Shown: positions 42,960-51,350 of the stretch, in pieces
How the letters are laid out: every line of letters begins with the position of its first letter
Position numbering within the stretch: position 1 is the first letter of the stretch
DNA from: Streptomyces chromofuscus
Lineage (GTDB): Bacteria; Actinomycetota; Actinomycetes; Streptomycetales; Streptomycetaceae
Length of the DNA: 64,000 nucleotides
NCBI RefSeq assembly: GCF_015160875.1
Contig: NZ_CP063374.1
Coordinates: 7,257,501 to 7,321,500 of the forward strand
Direction of reading: 5' to 3'
Position numbers and translations under genes: made by a program
The notes under the pieces: model-generated
Told to the model about the DNA's origin: nothing
What the model saw: the letters and a program-made list of their open reading frames with translations, nothing else
Databases searched by the model: none

Positions 42960-44384
42960 TCATGCCGCGGGCGACTCGGAGACGACCATTTCCGGCGGGC
43001 GCAGCTCGTGCCAGCGCAGGTCCGCCTCCAGTTGGGCGGCGAGCGAGACGAGCAGCGGTTCGCTGTGGGCGGGCCCCAGGAGCTGCGCGCCGACCGGCAG
43101 ACCGCCGCTGACGAAGCCGGCCGGGACGTTCACGCCGGGCCAGCCCAGCACGTTCCACGGCCAGGCGTAGGGGCAGGCGGCGATCATCGCGCGGTCGGTG
43201 GCCAGCCCGCCGAGCCGCAGCATGGCGCCGATCCGGGGCGGGGGAGCGGCCGTGGTGGGCGCGAGGATCACGTCGAAGGACGTGAAGAAGGCGCCGATTC
43301 GGCGGTGCAGGGCCACCTCCGCGCGCCGAGCCGCCCGCAGTGGCGCCCCGCCGAGCAGCCGGCCCAGCCGCGCGGCGTCCCGGGTGCGCGGGTCGAGCAG
43401 GGCTGGGTCGGGCGCCTCGCGGACCCACTCGGCGACACCGGCCGTGGCGCGCGGGACGAAGGTCAGCCCGATCCGGCCGTAGGGCGGGTCGGCCTCCTCC
43501 ACCCAGTGGCCCGACGCGGCCAGCCGCTCGGCGAGTTCGAGGACCCGGGCGCGGATCTCCGGGTGCGGCCGGGCGGGCAGCGCGGTGAACGGCGGCTTCA
43601 GCGCGACGGCGATGCGCAGCCGCCCGGGCTCGCGGCCCACCGCCTCGGACACGTCGAGCGCGGGCGGGCGGTGCGGGTCCAGGTCGTGGTTGCCGCAGGC
43701 GGCGTCCAGCAGCAGGGCCGCGTCCGCGACCGTACGGGCCAGCGTGCCGTTGACCGTGATGCCGTGGAACGACTCGCCGCGCGGCCAGGTCGAGATCCGC
43801 CCGCGCTGCGGCTTGATGCCGATCAGGTGGGTCCAGGACGCGGGAATGCGCACCGAACCGGCGCCGTCCGAGCCGAGTGCGGCCGGCACCAGGCCCGCCG
43901 CGACCGCCGCCGCCGAGCCACCGGACGAACCGCCGGGCGTGTGCGCGGTGTTCCACGGGTTGCGGGTCGCGCCGAACGCGGGCCCCTCGGTGAACGGCCA
44001 CTGCCCGAGTTCACAGGTGTTGGTCTTGCCGACGATCACCGCGCCGGACGCGCGCAGCCGCCGTACCGCCTCACAGTCCTCGGTGGCCGGGGCGAACGTC
44101 CCCGGGCAGCCGAACGCGGTCGGCTCGCCGGCCACGTCCATGTCGTCCTTGACGGCGACCGGCACACCGAGCAGCGGGCGGCGCGATCCCGCGGCCAGTT
44201 CCCGGTCGGCGGCCTCGGCCTCGGCGAGCGCCGCCTCGGCACGGACGATCCGGAAGGCGTTCAGCGTGCCCTGCGTCGCGTCGATCCGGGCCAGGGACGC
44301 CTCGACGAGGGCGCGTGAGGTCACCTCGCCGTCGGCGAGCGCACGGGCGGTCTCCGTCAGGCCGGCAAAAGGGGCGAGCGTCAT
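42960..44384 (-). CDS. amidase (amidase signature family)
   Basis: 474 residues, ATG 44384. The Ser-cisSer-Lys triad is visible: Lys in LGVPVAVKDDMDVAGEP, the serine motif NTAHTPGGSSGGSAAAVAAG and nucleophile in GSDGAGSVRIPASW. AMIAACPYAWPWNVLGWPGV is the typical C-terminal helix region. It hydrolyses an amide of unknown identity; lack of gatB/gatA context argues against tRNA amidotransferase. Monocistronic. Confidence 0.92.
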   Translation of the reverse strand: MTLAPFAGLTETARALADGEVTSRALVEASLARIDATQGTLNAFRIVRAEAALAEAEAADRELAAGSRRPLLGVPVAVKDDMDVAGEPTAFGCPGTFAPATEDCEAVRRLRASGAVIVGKTNTCELGQWPFTEGPAFGATRNPWNTAHTPGGSSGGSAAAVAAGLVPAALGSDGAGSVRIPASWTHLIGIKPQRGRISTWPRGESFHGITVNGTLARTVADAALLLDAACGNHDLDPHRPPALDVSEAVGREPGRLRIAVALKPPFTALPARPHPEIRARVLELAERLAASGHWVEEADPPYGRIGLTFVPRATAGVAEWVREAPDPALLDPRTRDAARLGRLLGGAPLRAARRAEVALHRRIGAFFTSFDVILAPTTAAPPPRIGAMLRLGGLATDRAMIAACPYAWPWNVLGWPGVNVPAGFVSGGLPVGAQLLGPAHSEPLLVSLAAQLEADLRWHELRPPEMVVSESPAA

Positions 44385-44645
44385 GCGGGACACCTCCGGA
44401 GCACGTGGTCTACCGAACGGTAACCTCAGGACGGCTTCCGGGGAACGGGCTGGGAGGGAAAGCCTGTTGCCCCGGTGTCGCTGTTCGCCCGTCACCACCC
44501 GGCCGCATGGGCCCACAGCTGTCCCCGCGGACCTCGTTCCCTCGTGCGCGATGCGGTGACACGGACGACCGGCACCCGCGCGGCGGGGGTGCCGGTCGTC
44601 CGTCGGGTCAGGCGCACGGGGCGAGGCCCGCGTCGCGGTCGGTCT

Positions 44646-45785
44646 TCAGCAGTAGAGGTTGCCGCCCGGCGAGACACCGAGGATCGAGGTGAAGCGGGTG
44701 TAGGCGTCCACGCGGCTCTGCACCTGGGCCGGGTTCCTGCCGTCGCACTCCAGGGCGCCGTTGATGCTGCGGATCGTCTGGCCGAAACCGGCCTGGTTCA
44801 CCATGGCGTTGTGCGGGGTCATGGTGCCGGGGCCGGTCTGCGTGTTCCAGTACCACAGGCCGGTGCGCCAGGCCACGGACGCGTTGTTCTGCACCAGCCA
44901 GGGGTTGTTCAGCAGGTCCAGGCCGAGGGCGTCGCCGGCGGCCTTGTAGTTGAAGTTCCAGCTGAGCTGGATGGGCCCGCGCCCGTAGTAGGCGGCCTGT
45001 CCGGCCGGGCAGCCGTACCACTGGCCCCAGTCGCAGTAGTTGGGGTAGTTGGCGGTGTTCTGCTCGACGACGTGGACGAGACCGCCGGTCTCGTGGTTGA
45101 CGTTGGCGAGGAAGGCCGCGGCCTCCTGCTTCTTGACAGTGTCGCTGCCGGTGGTGGCGAAGCCGGGGTAGGCGCTCAGCGCCGCCACGAGGCCGCTGTA
45201 GGTGTAGAAGGAGTTCCGGTTCGGGAACATCTGGTTGAACTGGGCCTCGGAGACCACGAACCCGGACGGGGCGGTGCCGCCGCTCGCGGGTGCGTTCCAC
45301 TTCTGGTTCGCACCGCCGGTGCAGGTCCAGATCTGCAGCCGGGTGCCGTTGGCGCTGTTGTTGTCCCGGACGTCCAGGCACTTGTTCGCGGCCGGGTTGA
45401 CGATGTCCCGCGCCGCCGTGACCACCCACTGCTGGTTGGCGCCGCCGGAGCAGTCCCACAGCTGGACCGCCGCGCCGTCCGCGGTGCTGCGGTCGACGAC
45501 GTCCAGGCACTTGCCGAGCGCCCGCAGGGTGCCGTCACCGGGGTTGGACCAGATCTGGGCGTTGGTTCCGTTGCAGTCGTAGAGCTGTACGGCGGTGCCG
45601 TTGGCGCTGTTGGCGCCCGCCACGTCGACGCACTTCCCGGCGAGCCCGGTGATCGTGCCGGTGGCCGCCTGGGCGGGGGTCGCGGTGAACAGCGCGGTGA
45701 CGACCGCGCAGAGAACGGCGAGGACCGAGAGCCGGCCGGTGACGTTCCGTCGGGCGCCGGGCCGTCTGTCATGGGAGATGGGCAT
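44646..45785 (-). CDS. secreted GH19 chitinase with ricin-type (CBM13) domain
   Basis: 379 residues, ATG 45785. Signal peptide (LSVLAVLCAVVTALFTATPA, AQA cleavage). Residues ~42-165 are a ricin B trefoil with three repeats ending NAQIWSNP, NQQWVVTA and NQKWNAPA. Residues ~175-379 are the GH19 domain: FPNRNSFYTYSGLVAALSAY, catalytic Glu in LANVNHETGG, the signature YYGRGPIQLSWNFNYKAAG and FGQTIRSINGALEC. It cleaves chitin. The usual Streptomyces GH19 partner domain is a CBM5/12; here a sugar-binding trefoil replaces it. It follows the ricin-beta-helix gene by 115 bases on the same strand and is probably co-transcribed. Confidence 0.93.
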   Translation of the reverse strand: MPISHDRRPGARRNVTGRLSVLAVLCAVVTALFTATPAQAATGTITGLAGKCVDVAGANSANGTAVQLYDCNGTNAQIWSNPGDGTLRALGKCLDVVDRSTADGAAVQLWDCSGGANQQWVVTAARDIVNPAANKCLDVRDNNSANGTRLQIWTCTGGANQKWNAPASGGTAPSGFVVSEAQFNQMFPNRNSFYTYSGLVAALSAYPGFATTGSDTVKKQEAAAFLANVNHETGGLVHVVEQNTANYPNYCDWGQWYGCPAGQAAYYGRGPIQLSWNFNYKAAGDALGLDLLNNPWLVQNNASVAWRTGLWYWNTQTGPGTMTPHNAMVNQAGFGQTIRSINGALECDGRNPAQVQSRVDAYTRFTSILGVSPGGNLYC

Positions 45786-45900
45786 GCTGAAGGACGCTCC
45801 TCGGGGTGTGGGGGAGTGGCCGGCCGCCCCGCCAGCCGCGGCGAGGCCGGGAGGGGGGACGACCGGGGAAGGGTTTCGCGTCTTCGGGAGTGCGGACGCG

Positions 45901-48114
45901 TTACGGGTAGTTCGTCAGGTTGGCCACGTTGGTGGCGGAGTTGGACGGACCTCCGGTGTTGTTGACGACGTGCCGGATGGTGCCCGTGCCGCCGAGCGAG
46001 ACCGTCACCATGCTGGTGAAGCGCACATTGGGGTTGACGGGCGCCTCGATGGCCCGTTCGGCGGCCACGCTCGGGTTGACGTTGAAGTAGCAGTAGCTGC
46101 CCAGGCCGTAGGCCTGGTGGCTGGTGACGTGGTCGGCGACCTTGTAGGCGGCGTAGCCCTGGGTGGAGCCGTTCATCCAGGCGGCCTGGTTGGGCGGGTC
46201 GTAGGGCATCTCGTTCTGGTAGAAGTACGTCCGGCCGCCGTTGCCGTTCCAGATGGTCTGGTACTTCTGGTAGTGCTCGACGAACAGGCCGTAGGCGGTG
46301 ACGTTGTCGCCGTTGACGATCAGGCCGGTGTCCCCGGTGTTGCTGTTCCAGCCGATGCCGGTGCCGTGGTCGCCGCGCCAGATCCACATGTGGTCGCCGA
46401 TGACGTTGTCGCTGTTGATGACCAGGCTGGTCGTCGCCTTGCCGACGGCCGCGCCACCGACGCGGAAGTACACGTCGTGCAGGGAGGTCGGATTGGCGGC
46501 GTGCGGGGCGGACGAGTTGGGCGGCCCGACCTCCATCAGCGTGGGCGAGTTGGCGGTGCCCGCGTCGAAGAGGACGCCCGCGACCTTCACGCCGTCGACG
46601 TCGGCGACCTTCATCGCGGTGATGCCGTTGTCCGGGACGAACGTGGCCAGGCCCAGGCCGAGGACGACGGTCTCGGCGCGGTTCACCTGCAGGGTCTGGT
46701 CCAGGTGGTAGACGCCCGGGGTGACCAGGAGGTTCTTGCCGGCGGCGAGCGCGGCGTTGAGCTGGGCGGCGGTCGCGCCCGGCTTCACGACGTGGAAGGT
46801 GTCCAGCGACAGCGAGGTGCCGGAGGGGGATCCGTCGGCCCAGGCGGTGCCGGTGGAGTTGGTCCGCAGGGACGGCACGAACACCCGGTAGGCGCCGTCG
46901 CCGTCGACGTACAGGAAGGGCTTCTCCCGGCTGACCGGGCTCTGCGCGACCGTGGTGTACGGCGGGTTGGGGAAGCTGGTGCCCGGCACACCCTGGCTGC
47001 CGACGAACACCATGTTCCAGTTGGAGCCGGTCCAGCTGCCGAGCTGTGAGTTGCGGGTCAGCCACTGCTGCTGGCTGCCTGAGTCGACCTGTCCGTCGAT
47101 CTTGGTGTCGGCGAAGAGGCCGCCGCTGGACCAGCCGTTGTCGTGCAGGACGAGGTTGCCGCGCAGATGCATCCGGCGGTACGACGCCGCCTGTGAGACC
47201 GCCCAACGGTCCGTGCCGCCCGTCGGGTTGACCGAGAGGTTCTCGGCGCCGCGCCAGAAGTTCTGGGTCGCGTTGCCCTGGAACCAGTCGGCCTCGGCGT
47301 GCACGGCCCCGTTGATCGTGACCGCGTCCGGGGTCAGGCCGAGACCCGCGACCTGGGTGTAGAAGCCGACGTTGACGTCCGCGTCGTAGGAGCCCGGCTT
47401 GAAGAGCACCGCGTGGCGCTGGGAGCCGAACTGGTTGGTCTCCTGCTGCTGGAAGATGCTGTTCAGCCGGGACTGGATCGTCGAGGACGACATGGACGGG
47501 TCGAAGACGGCGACGTTCGGGCCGAGGTCCGGGTTCGCCGTCGACGGGGTCACCGGCACCACCTGGAAGCGCTGGGCCGCGGTGCCGTTGCAGGTGTACT
47601 GCACGAACTGCACGCTGTCCGCGGTCGCGGCGCCGGGGATGTCGAGGCACTTGCCGCTGTGGCGGTTGACGAAGCGGTAGGCGCCGCCGCCCTCGTCGAC
47701 CGGCAGCCACTGCTGGTTGTTCCCGCCGCCGTAGGTCCACAGCTGCACGGCCGCGCCGTCGGCGGTGGAGACGTCCTTGACGTCCACGACCTGGGCGGTG
47801 TTGTTGCGGTTGTTGACGCGGACGTAGCCGTCGCCGGTGTCGGTGAAGCTCCAGTGCTGGGCGGTCGTGCCGTTGCACGCGTACTGCTGCACGACGGTGC
47901 CGTTGGCGGTGGCGGCCGCCCTGGCGTCCAGGCACCTGCCACTCGCGGCGTTCATGACGGTGGCGAAGCCGGTGGGCAGCGCCGCGGCGGCGTCCGCGGC
48001 GGCGCCCGCGGGAGCGGGTGCGGCGGTGAGCAGGGCGGCGGTGGCCACGGTGACCAGCGCGGCCGCGGTGGTTCTGCGGCGGCGCGTGAGCGCGGGGCGC
48101 AAGAAGGTGAGCAC
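45901..48114 (-). CDS. secreted ricin-domain plus beta-helix protein
   Basis: 737 residues, ATG 48114. Signal peptide (TTAAALVTVATAALLTAAPA). Residues ~45-190 are a ricin trefoil (AQHWSFTD, NNQQWLPVDEG, AQRFQVVP). The rest is a long right-handed beta-helix type region: NPDLGPNVAVFDPSMSSSTI, RHAVLFKPGSYDADVNVGFY, TQVAGLGLTPDAVTINGAVH, LLVTPGVYHLDQTLQVNRAE, LHDVYFRVGGAAVGKATTSL and DHMWIWRGDHGTGIGWNSN. Relatives are often labelled adenylyl cyclase or coagulation factor 5/8, which the sequence does not support; the pattern resembles GH55-type glucanases. With the chitinase it suggests attack on fungal wall or other polysaccharide. Confidence 0.75.
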   Translation of the reverse strand: MLTFLRPALTRRRRTTAAALVTVATAALLTAAPAPAGAAADAAAALPTGFATVMNAASGRCLDARAAATANGTVVQQYACNGTTAQHWSFTDTGDGYVRVNNRNNTAQVVDVKDVSTADGAAVQLWTYGGGNNQQWLPVDEGGGAYRFVNRHSGKCLDIPGAATADSVQFVQYTCNGTAAQRFQVVPVTPSTANPDLGPNVAVFDPSMSSSTIQSRLNSIFQQQETNQFGSQRHAVLFKPGSYDADVNVGFYTQVAGLGLTPDAVTINGAVHAEADWFQGNATQNFWRGAENLSVNPTGGTDRWAVSQAASYRRMHLRGNLVLHDNGWSSGGLFADTKIDGQVDSGSQQQWLTRNSQLGSWTGSNWNMVFVGSQGVPGTSFPNPPYTTVAQSPVSREKPFLYVDGDGAYRVFVPSLRTNSTGTAWADGSPSGTSLSLDTFHVVKPGATAAQLNAALAAGKNLLVTPGVYHLDQTLQVNRAETVVLGLGLATFVPDNGITAMKVADVDGVKVAGVLFDAGTANSPTLMEVGPPNSSAPHAANPTSLHDVYFRVGGAAVGKATTSLVINSDNVIGDHMWIWRGDHGTGIGWNSNTGDTGLIVNGDNVTAYGLFVEHYQKYQTIWNGNGGRTYFYQNEMPYDPPNQAAWMNGSTQGYAAYKVADHVTSHQAYGLGSYCYFNVNPSVAAERAIEAPVNPNVRFTSMVTVSLGGTGTIRHVVNNTGGPSNSATNVANLTNYP

Positions 48115-48205
48115 GTAAGGGTGGCCTTTCGTGGGGGGCGGGCCTCGGGGCCACGTTCACCTTGCGAACGGACGAGTCCACGGGCGGGGGGAGGGACGCC
48201 CGGTG

Positions 48206-48234
48206 AAAGTAAAGGTACGGACCACTTCAGTCAA
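48206..48234 (-). promoter_or_regulatory. chitinase-operon promoter with TGGTCCGTACCT box
   Basis: On the minus strand: TTGACT (48234-48229), 17-base spacer, TACTTT (48211-48206), about 90 bases before the ATG at 48114. The spacer contains TGGTCCGTACCT (48224-48213). This matches at 10 of 12 the TGGTCCAGACCT direct repeat described in Streptomyces chitinase promoters. It is also close to DasR sites. Confidence 0.65.
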
Positions 48235-48880
48235 GGTGTGAAGTAAGAGGCGAGGAAAGGGAGTTGCCGTTTGCGGTCCGTCGCCGGGCGCCGAGTTGGC
48301 GCGAAGTCGCCCCTGGCGTGCCGTCGTGCGGCGCGTGCGTCGCGGAGCGGCCGGCCGGATTCCGTCCGGCCGCCGCCATGGACTGCCCCGCCCGCGGACA
48401 GCACCGCGCCGCAGCCGTGGACAGCGGGGACCGCACCGGCCGCGCGGACGCGGTCGGGGTGGAAAGGGTGCCGCCGGAGGCGGCTACCGGGTGGACGCGG
48501 TACGGCTGCCCGGGGCGATCTGGTGCTCGAACGCCTGCAGGGCCGCCGAGCTGTCGGGCGGGAGGACCGCCAACCTGGGCCTCCTGCGCCTCGGCCGGCG
48601 CGTCCGCCGCCGGGCTGCCCTCCGGCACGTGCATCAGCCGTACGTGCCCGTCGTCGGAACCCCGGCGGTCCACGGGGGCTACCGCGGCGTGCGTTCCGTC
48701 GGGGAGGGTGCGCAAACCCGGCCCGGTTGAACCGTCAATTACTGTGCGGGCGCGCTGGTTTGCCTCCGTATCGCGGACGGCAGAGACTGGTCGTACCGGA
48801 TGCATGACGCGGAGCCGCTGACGTTCCTCACCGCCACTGACTCCGTGCCGCCCCGACGAGCACGAACGGAGGGGCTTGCG
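48235..48880. other. 646-base intergenic region upstream of EACC1 gene
   Basis: Open frames occur on both strands but none has a believable start, family motif or codon pattern. A short inverted repeat CGGTT-G-AACCG (48724-48734) with adjoining AT-rich CAATTACTG may be the EACC1 promoter zone. The stretch 48530-48640 hints at lost coding sequence but I cannot assign it. Confidence 0.45.
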
Positions 48881-49267
48881 GTGGACACGCAGTTGCAGAT
48901 CGTCCTGTCCGAGGAGGGGGCGGACGCCGAGCACGTCGCGAAGCTCACCGGATATCTGCGCGACGAACTGCTCCAGCTCGACGTGGACGACGTGACGACG
49001 GTCCCCGGTCCACCGGTGCCGCCCGGCGCACGGGCGGGCGAGGTCGCCCTGATCGGCGCCCTGCTGGTGAGCCTGGGCGGGGACCCCACGGGGCTGGGCC
49101 AGGTGCTGAACGTCGTCCGCGACTGGTGGGGCCGGTGCCACGGCAGGCGCCCCTCGCTGCGCCTGACGCTGGACGACGACGTGCTGGAGCTCTCCCAGGC
49201 GACGGACGAGCAGGTGGCCGAGGCGTTCGACGCGTTCCTGCGCCGCCATTCGACGGTGGGGAGGTAG
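48881..49267 (+). CDS. effector-associated constant component EACC1 protein
   Basis: 128 residues from GTG 48881, chosen for the ACGGAGGGG site eight bases upstream. TQLQIVLSEEGADAEHVAKL, TGYLRDELLQLDVDDVTTVP, GEVALIGALLVSLGGDPTGL, GQVLNVVRDWWGR and LRLTLDDDVLEL match EACC1, a constant partner in actinobacterial effector/conflict systems proposed by Aravind and co-workers. The partner is often a caspase-like protease encoded next, and a caspase remnant does follow. The EACC1 gene itself appears intact. Confidence 0.8.
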   Translation: MDTQLQIVLSEEGADAEHVAKLTGYLRDELLQLDVDDVTTVPGPPVPPGARAGEVALIGALLVSLGGDPTGLGQVLNVVRDWWGRCHGRRPSLRLTLDDDVLELSQATDEQVAEAFDAFLRRHSTVGR

Positions 49268-49351
49268 TGCCGCGGCAGGCAGCGTGTGCCCGGCAAGGAG
49301 CGGCGTCCGGTGCGGCGAGAGGGCGTGCCGGGCGTCGCGACGGGGTGAACG

Positions 49352-49591
49352 TTGCCTGTCGCGGCACTGGCCGAGATCGGCGGCTTCGACGTCGAGGTCG
49401 TGCGCAACGAGCGTGCGCACGTCGTCTCCGTGGGTATTGACGACTTCTTCTCCGACCGGAGCCCCGGCGACACACCCCTGCTGGACTTGTCGTGCCACGG
49501 CCTGAAGAGCGAGTCCGGCGAGCTGTACTTCGCGGCCGGCAACACCGTGCACTGCTGCTACGGCGGCGCCTCCTCCCGCGGCGCCTCGTGA
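49352..49591 (+). pseudogene. internally deleted caspase-like protease gene
   Basis: About 79 codons keep both caspase active-site motifs but not what lies between. IGGFDVEVVRNERAHVVSVG, IDDFFSDRSPGDTPLLDLSC-HG gives the catalytic His (SCHG), followed by SESGELYFAAGNT. CCYGGASSRG, the catalytic Cys block, follows after only three residues. Intact relatives have ~40 residues (TRLxLLGATAVxAEFVNRRM, SRSRRIVLLLD) between them. The N-terminal ~60 residues and everything after the Cys block are also gone. No ribosome site precedes the TTG at 49352. The upstream EACC1 gene has thus lost its effector. Confidence 0.75.
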
Positions 49592-49737
49592 GGCGGAGGT
49601 CGACGAGGGCGGCCGGGTGTCCCACGACGAGCTCAGGCGCGGTCGGGGCATCACGGGCCCGGGCAGGGGCCCCGAACGCGGTCGGCTCCGACCCCCGCTC
49701 AGTACGGGTCGGAGCCGGCCGGGTCCTGGCGGTGCGG

Positions 49738-50298
49738 TCAGGCGGCCTGCCCGCCCGCCTGCCCGTGCACGCTCGCCACGACCTCGGTGAGCTGCGCGAC
49801 GACCTCGGCGTCGTCGGACGGGTGGGTCTCGGCGAAGCGGGTGACGGAGCTCGGGATGGAGAGCTTGACGTCCTCCAGCACCTTGGCGCCGGCGATGCCC
49901 AGCGCCTTGCGGGCCTCGTCCTGCGCCCAGACGCCGCCGTACTGGCCGAAGGCGGTACCGACCACGGCGGCCGGCTTGCCGCCGAGCGCGGCGGCGCCGT
50001 ACGGACGGGACAGCCAGTCGATGGCGTTCTTCAGCACGGCCGGGATGGTGCCGTTGTACTCCGGAGTGAACAGCAGCACGGCGTCGGCGGAGGCGGCGGC
50101 CTCGCGCAGCCGGACGGCGGCGGCCGGGACGGTGCCCTCGACGTCGACGTCCTCGTTGTAGAACGGGATCTCGGCCAGGCCCTCGTACATCTGGACGTCG
50201 ACGCCCTCGGGGGCGAGCTTGACGGCGGCCTCGGCGAGCTGACGGTTGTGCGAACCGGCGCGGAGGCTGCCGACGAGCGCGAGGATGCGTACGGACAT
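49738..50298 (-). CDS. NADPH-dependent FMN reductase family oxidoreductase
   Basis: 186 residues, ATG 50298. The flavodoxin-like fold has ILALVGSLRAGSHNRQLAEA (phosphate-binding SLRxGSxN), YEGLAEIPFYNEDVD, LLFTPEYNGTIPAVLKNAID, WLSRP and AAVVGTAFGQYGG. Members are quinone or azo reductases or FMN reductases. It is divergent from a TetR gene with two strong operators between, so it is very likely the repressor's target and induced by an electrophilic compound. Confidence 0.9.
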   Translation of the reverse strand: MSVRILALVGSLRAGSHNRQLAEAAVKLAPEGVDVQMYEGLAEIPFYNEDVDVEGTVPAAAVRLREAAASADAVLLFTPEYNGTIPAVLKNAIDWLSRPYGAAALGGKPAAVVGTAFGQYGGVWAQDEARKALGIAGAKVLEDVKLSIPSSVTRFAETHPSDDAEVVAQLTEVVASVHGQAGGQAA

Positions 50299-50336
50299 GG
50301 GAGCTCCAGGTGGGATGCGAACACGAATGAGGATCC

Positions 50337-50384
50337 GGACCGAGGTCCGTTTAGTGTTGTAGCACCCTAACCGGACCGCGGTCC
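50337..50384. promoter_or_regulatory. two TetR-type operators GGACCxxGGTCC
   Basis: GGACCGAGGTCC at 50337-50348 and the perfect palindrome GGACCGCGGTCC at 50373-50384, 36 bases apart, both flanked by GTTT/AGTTTG. They lie between the divergent FMN reductase (start 50298) and TetR (start 50415) genes, covering both promoters. Confidence 0.8.
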
Positions 50385-50414
50385 AGTTTGTTCCCCGTGC
50401 TTTACGCTGTCTTC

Positions 50415-51221
50415 ATGTCCGCCTCCCTGCCGCCCCTACCGGAGCCCCGCGAGCCCACCGGGGCACCTGAGTTGCTCGAACTCGGCCCGTCGGTCGAGGA
50501 GCAGTGCCTGCGCGCGGACGCCGCGCGCAACCGCGCCCGGCTGCTGGAGGCCGCGGGACGGCTGGTCGCGGAGCACGGCGCGGCGGCGTTGACGATGGAG
50601 GCGGTGGCCGCCGCCGCGTCGGTGGGCAAGGGCACGGTCTTCCGCCGCTTCGGGGACCGGGTCGGCCTGCTGACTGCGCTGCTGGACCACTCCGAGAAGA
50701 AGTTCCAGGCCGCGTTCCTCGCCGGGCCGCCGCCGCTCGGGCCCGGCGCGCCGCCCGCGGAGCGGCTGCGTGCGTTCGGTTCCGCGTCGCTGCGGCGGTC
50801 GGTGGAGCAGCTGGACCTCCAGCTGGCCGCCGAACCGAGCCCGGACCGCCGGTACACCGCGCCGTCCCGGCTGCTGCTGCACCGGCATGTGGTGCTGCTG
50901 CTGCGGCAGGCCGTCTCGGAGGCGGACTGCGAGCTGCTGGCCCAGACGCTGCTGGGCTACCTCGACCCCGCCACGGTCCACCACCTCACCAAGCACTGCG
51001 GGATGCCGCTGGAGCGGCTGGAGGCCGGGTGGAGCGACCTGGTGGCGCGGGTGACACGGACCGGAACTCCCACCGCCACCGCCGGTGTCCTGATCGAGCC
51101 GCCCCACGCCGTCGCACCGCCGAGCGCCGGGCAGCCCTGCGTCGAGCCGCCCCACGCCGTCGCACCGCCGGGCGCCGGGCAGCCCTGCGTCGAGCCGCCC
51201 CGCATCGATCCGCCCTGCTGA
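50415..51221 (+). CDS. TetR-family regulator with repeated C-terminal tail
   Basis: 268 residues, ATG 50415. The HTH is NRARLLEAAGRLVAEHGAAA, LTMEAVAAAASVGKGTVFRR, FGDRVGLLTALLDHSEKKFQ. The ligand-binding half continues to GWSDLVARVTRTGTP (about residue 220). The extra tail is two and a half 16-residue units EPPHAVAPPxAGQPC encoded by a 48-bp tandem repeat; it is absent from usual TetR proteins and adds three cysteines. Operators between it and the divergent reductase indicate autoregulation. Confidence 0.88.
   Translation: MSASLPPLPEPREPTGAPELLELGPSVEEQCLRADAARNRARLLEAAGRLVAEHGAAALTMEAVAAAASVGKGTVFRRFGDRVGLLTALLDHSEKKFQAAFLAGPPPLGPGAPPAERLRAFGSASLRRSVEQLDLQLAAEPSPDRRYTAPSRLLLHRHVVLLLRQAVSEADCELLAQTLLGYLDPATVHHLTKHCGMPLERLEAGWSDLVARVTRTGTPTATAGVLIEPPHAVAPPSAGQPCVEPPHAVAPPGAGQPCVEPPRIDPPC
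51093..51203 (+). repeat. 48-bp tandem repeat in the TetR 3' end
   Basis: Units 51093-51140 and 51141-51188 are nearly identical, followed by a partial third (GTCGAGCCGCCCCGC). Each encodes EPPHAVAPPxAGQPC plus one residue, in frame. Confidence 0.85.
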
Positions 51222-51350
51222 GGGGCGGGCGGCCCGGTCGTCGGGCGTGGCGGCGAAGTGGTCGAGGTGGGCACCCCCGTTCGTTGAACGGAGGAGCACC
51301 TTCCCCCGCCGGAGCCACGGGGCACCGCCTCTGCCAAGATGCGGTACGTC

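Noticed and set aside
45176..48181. 1001-codon minus-strand open frame across two genes
   Set aside because: It is in a shifted frame relative to the ricin-beta-helix and chitinase proteins and is dominated by Arg/Pro/Gly; a shadow of both genes.
48264..48821. Possible 185-residue plus-strand protein
   Set aside because: No ribosome site, no recognisable domain, overlapping equally long frames in other phases; treated as noncoding.
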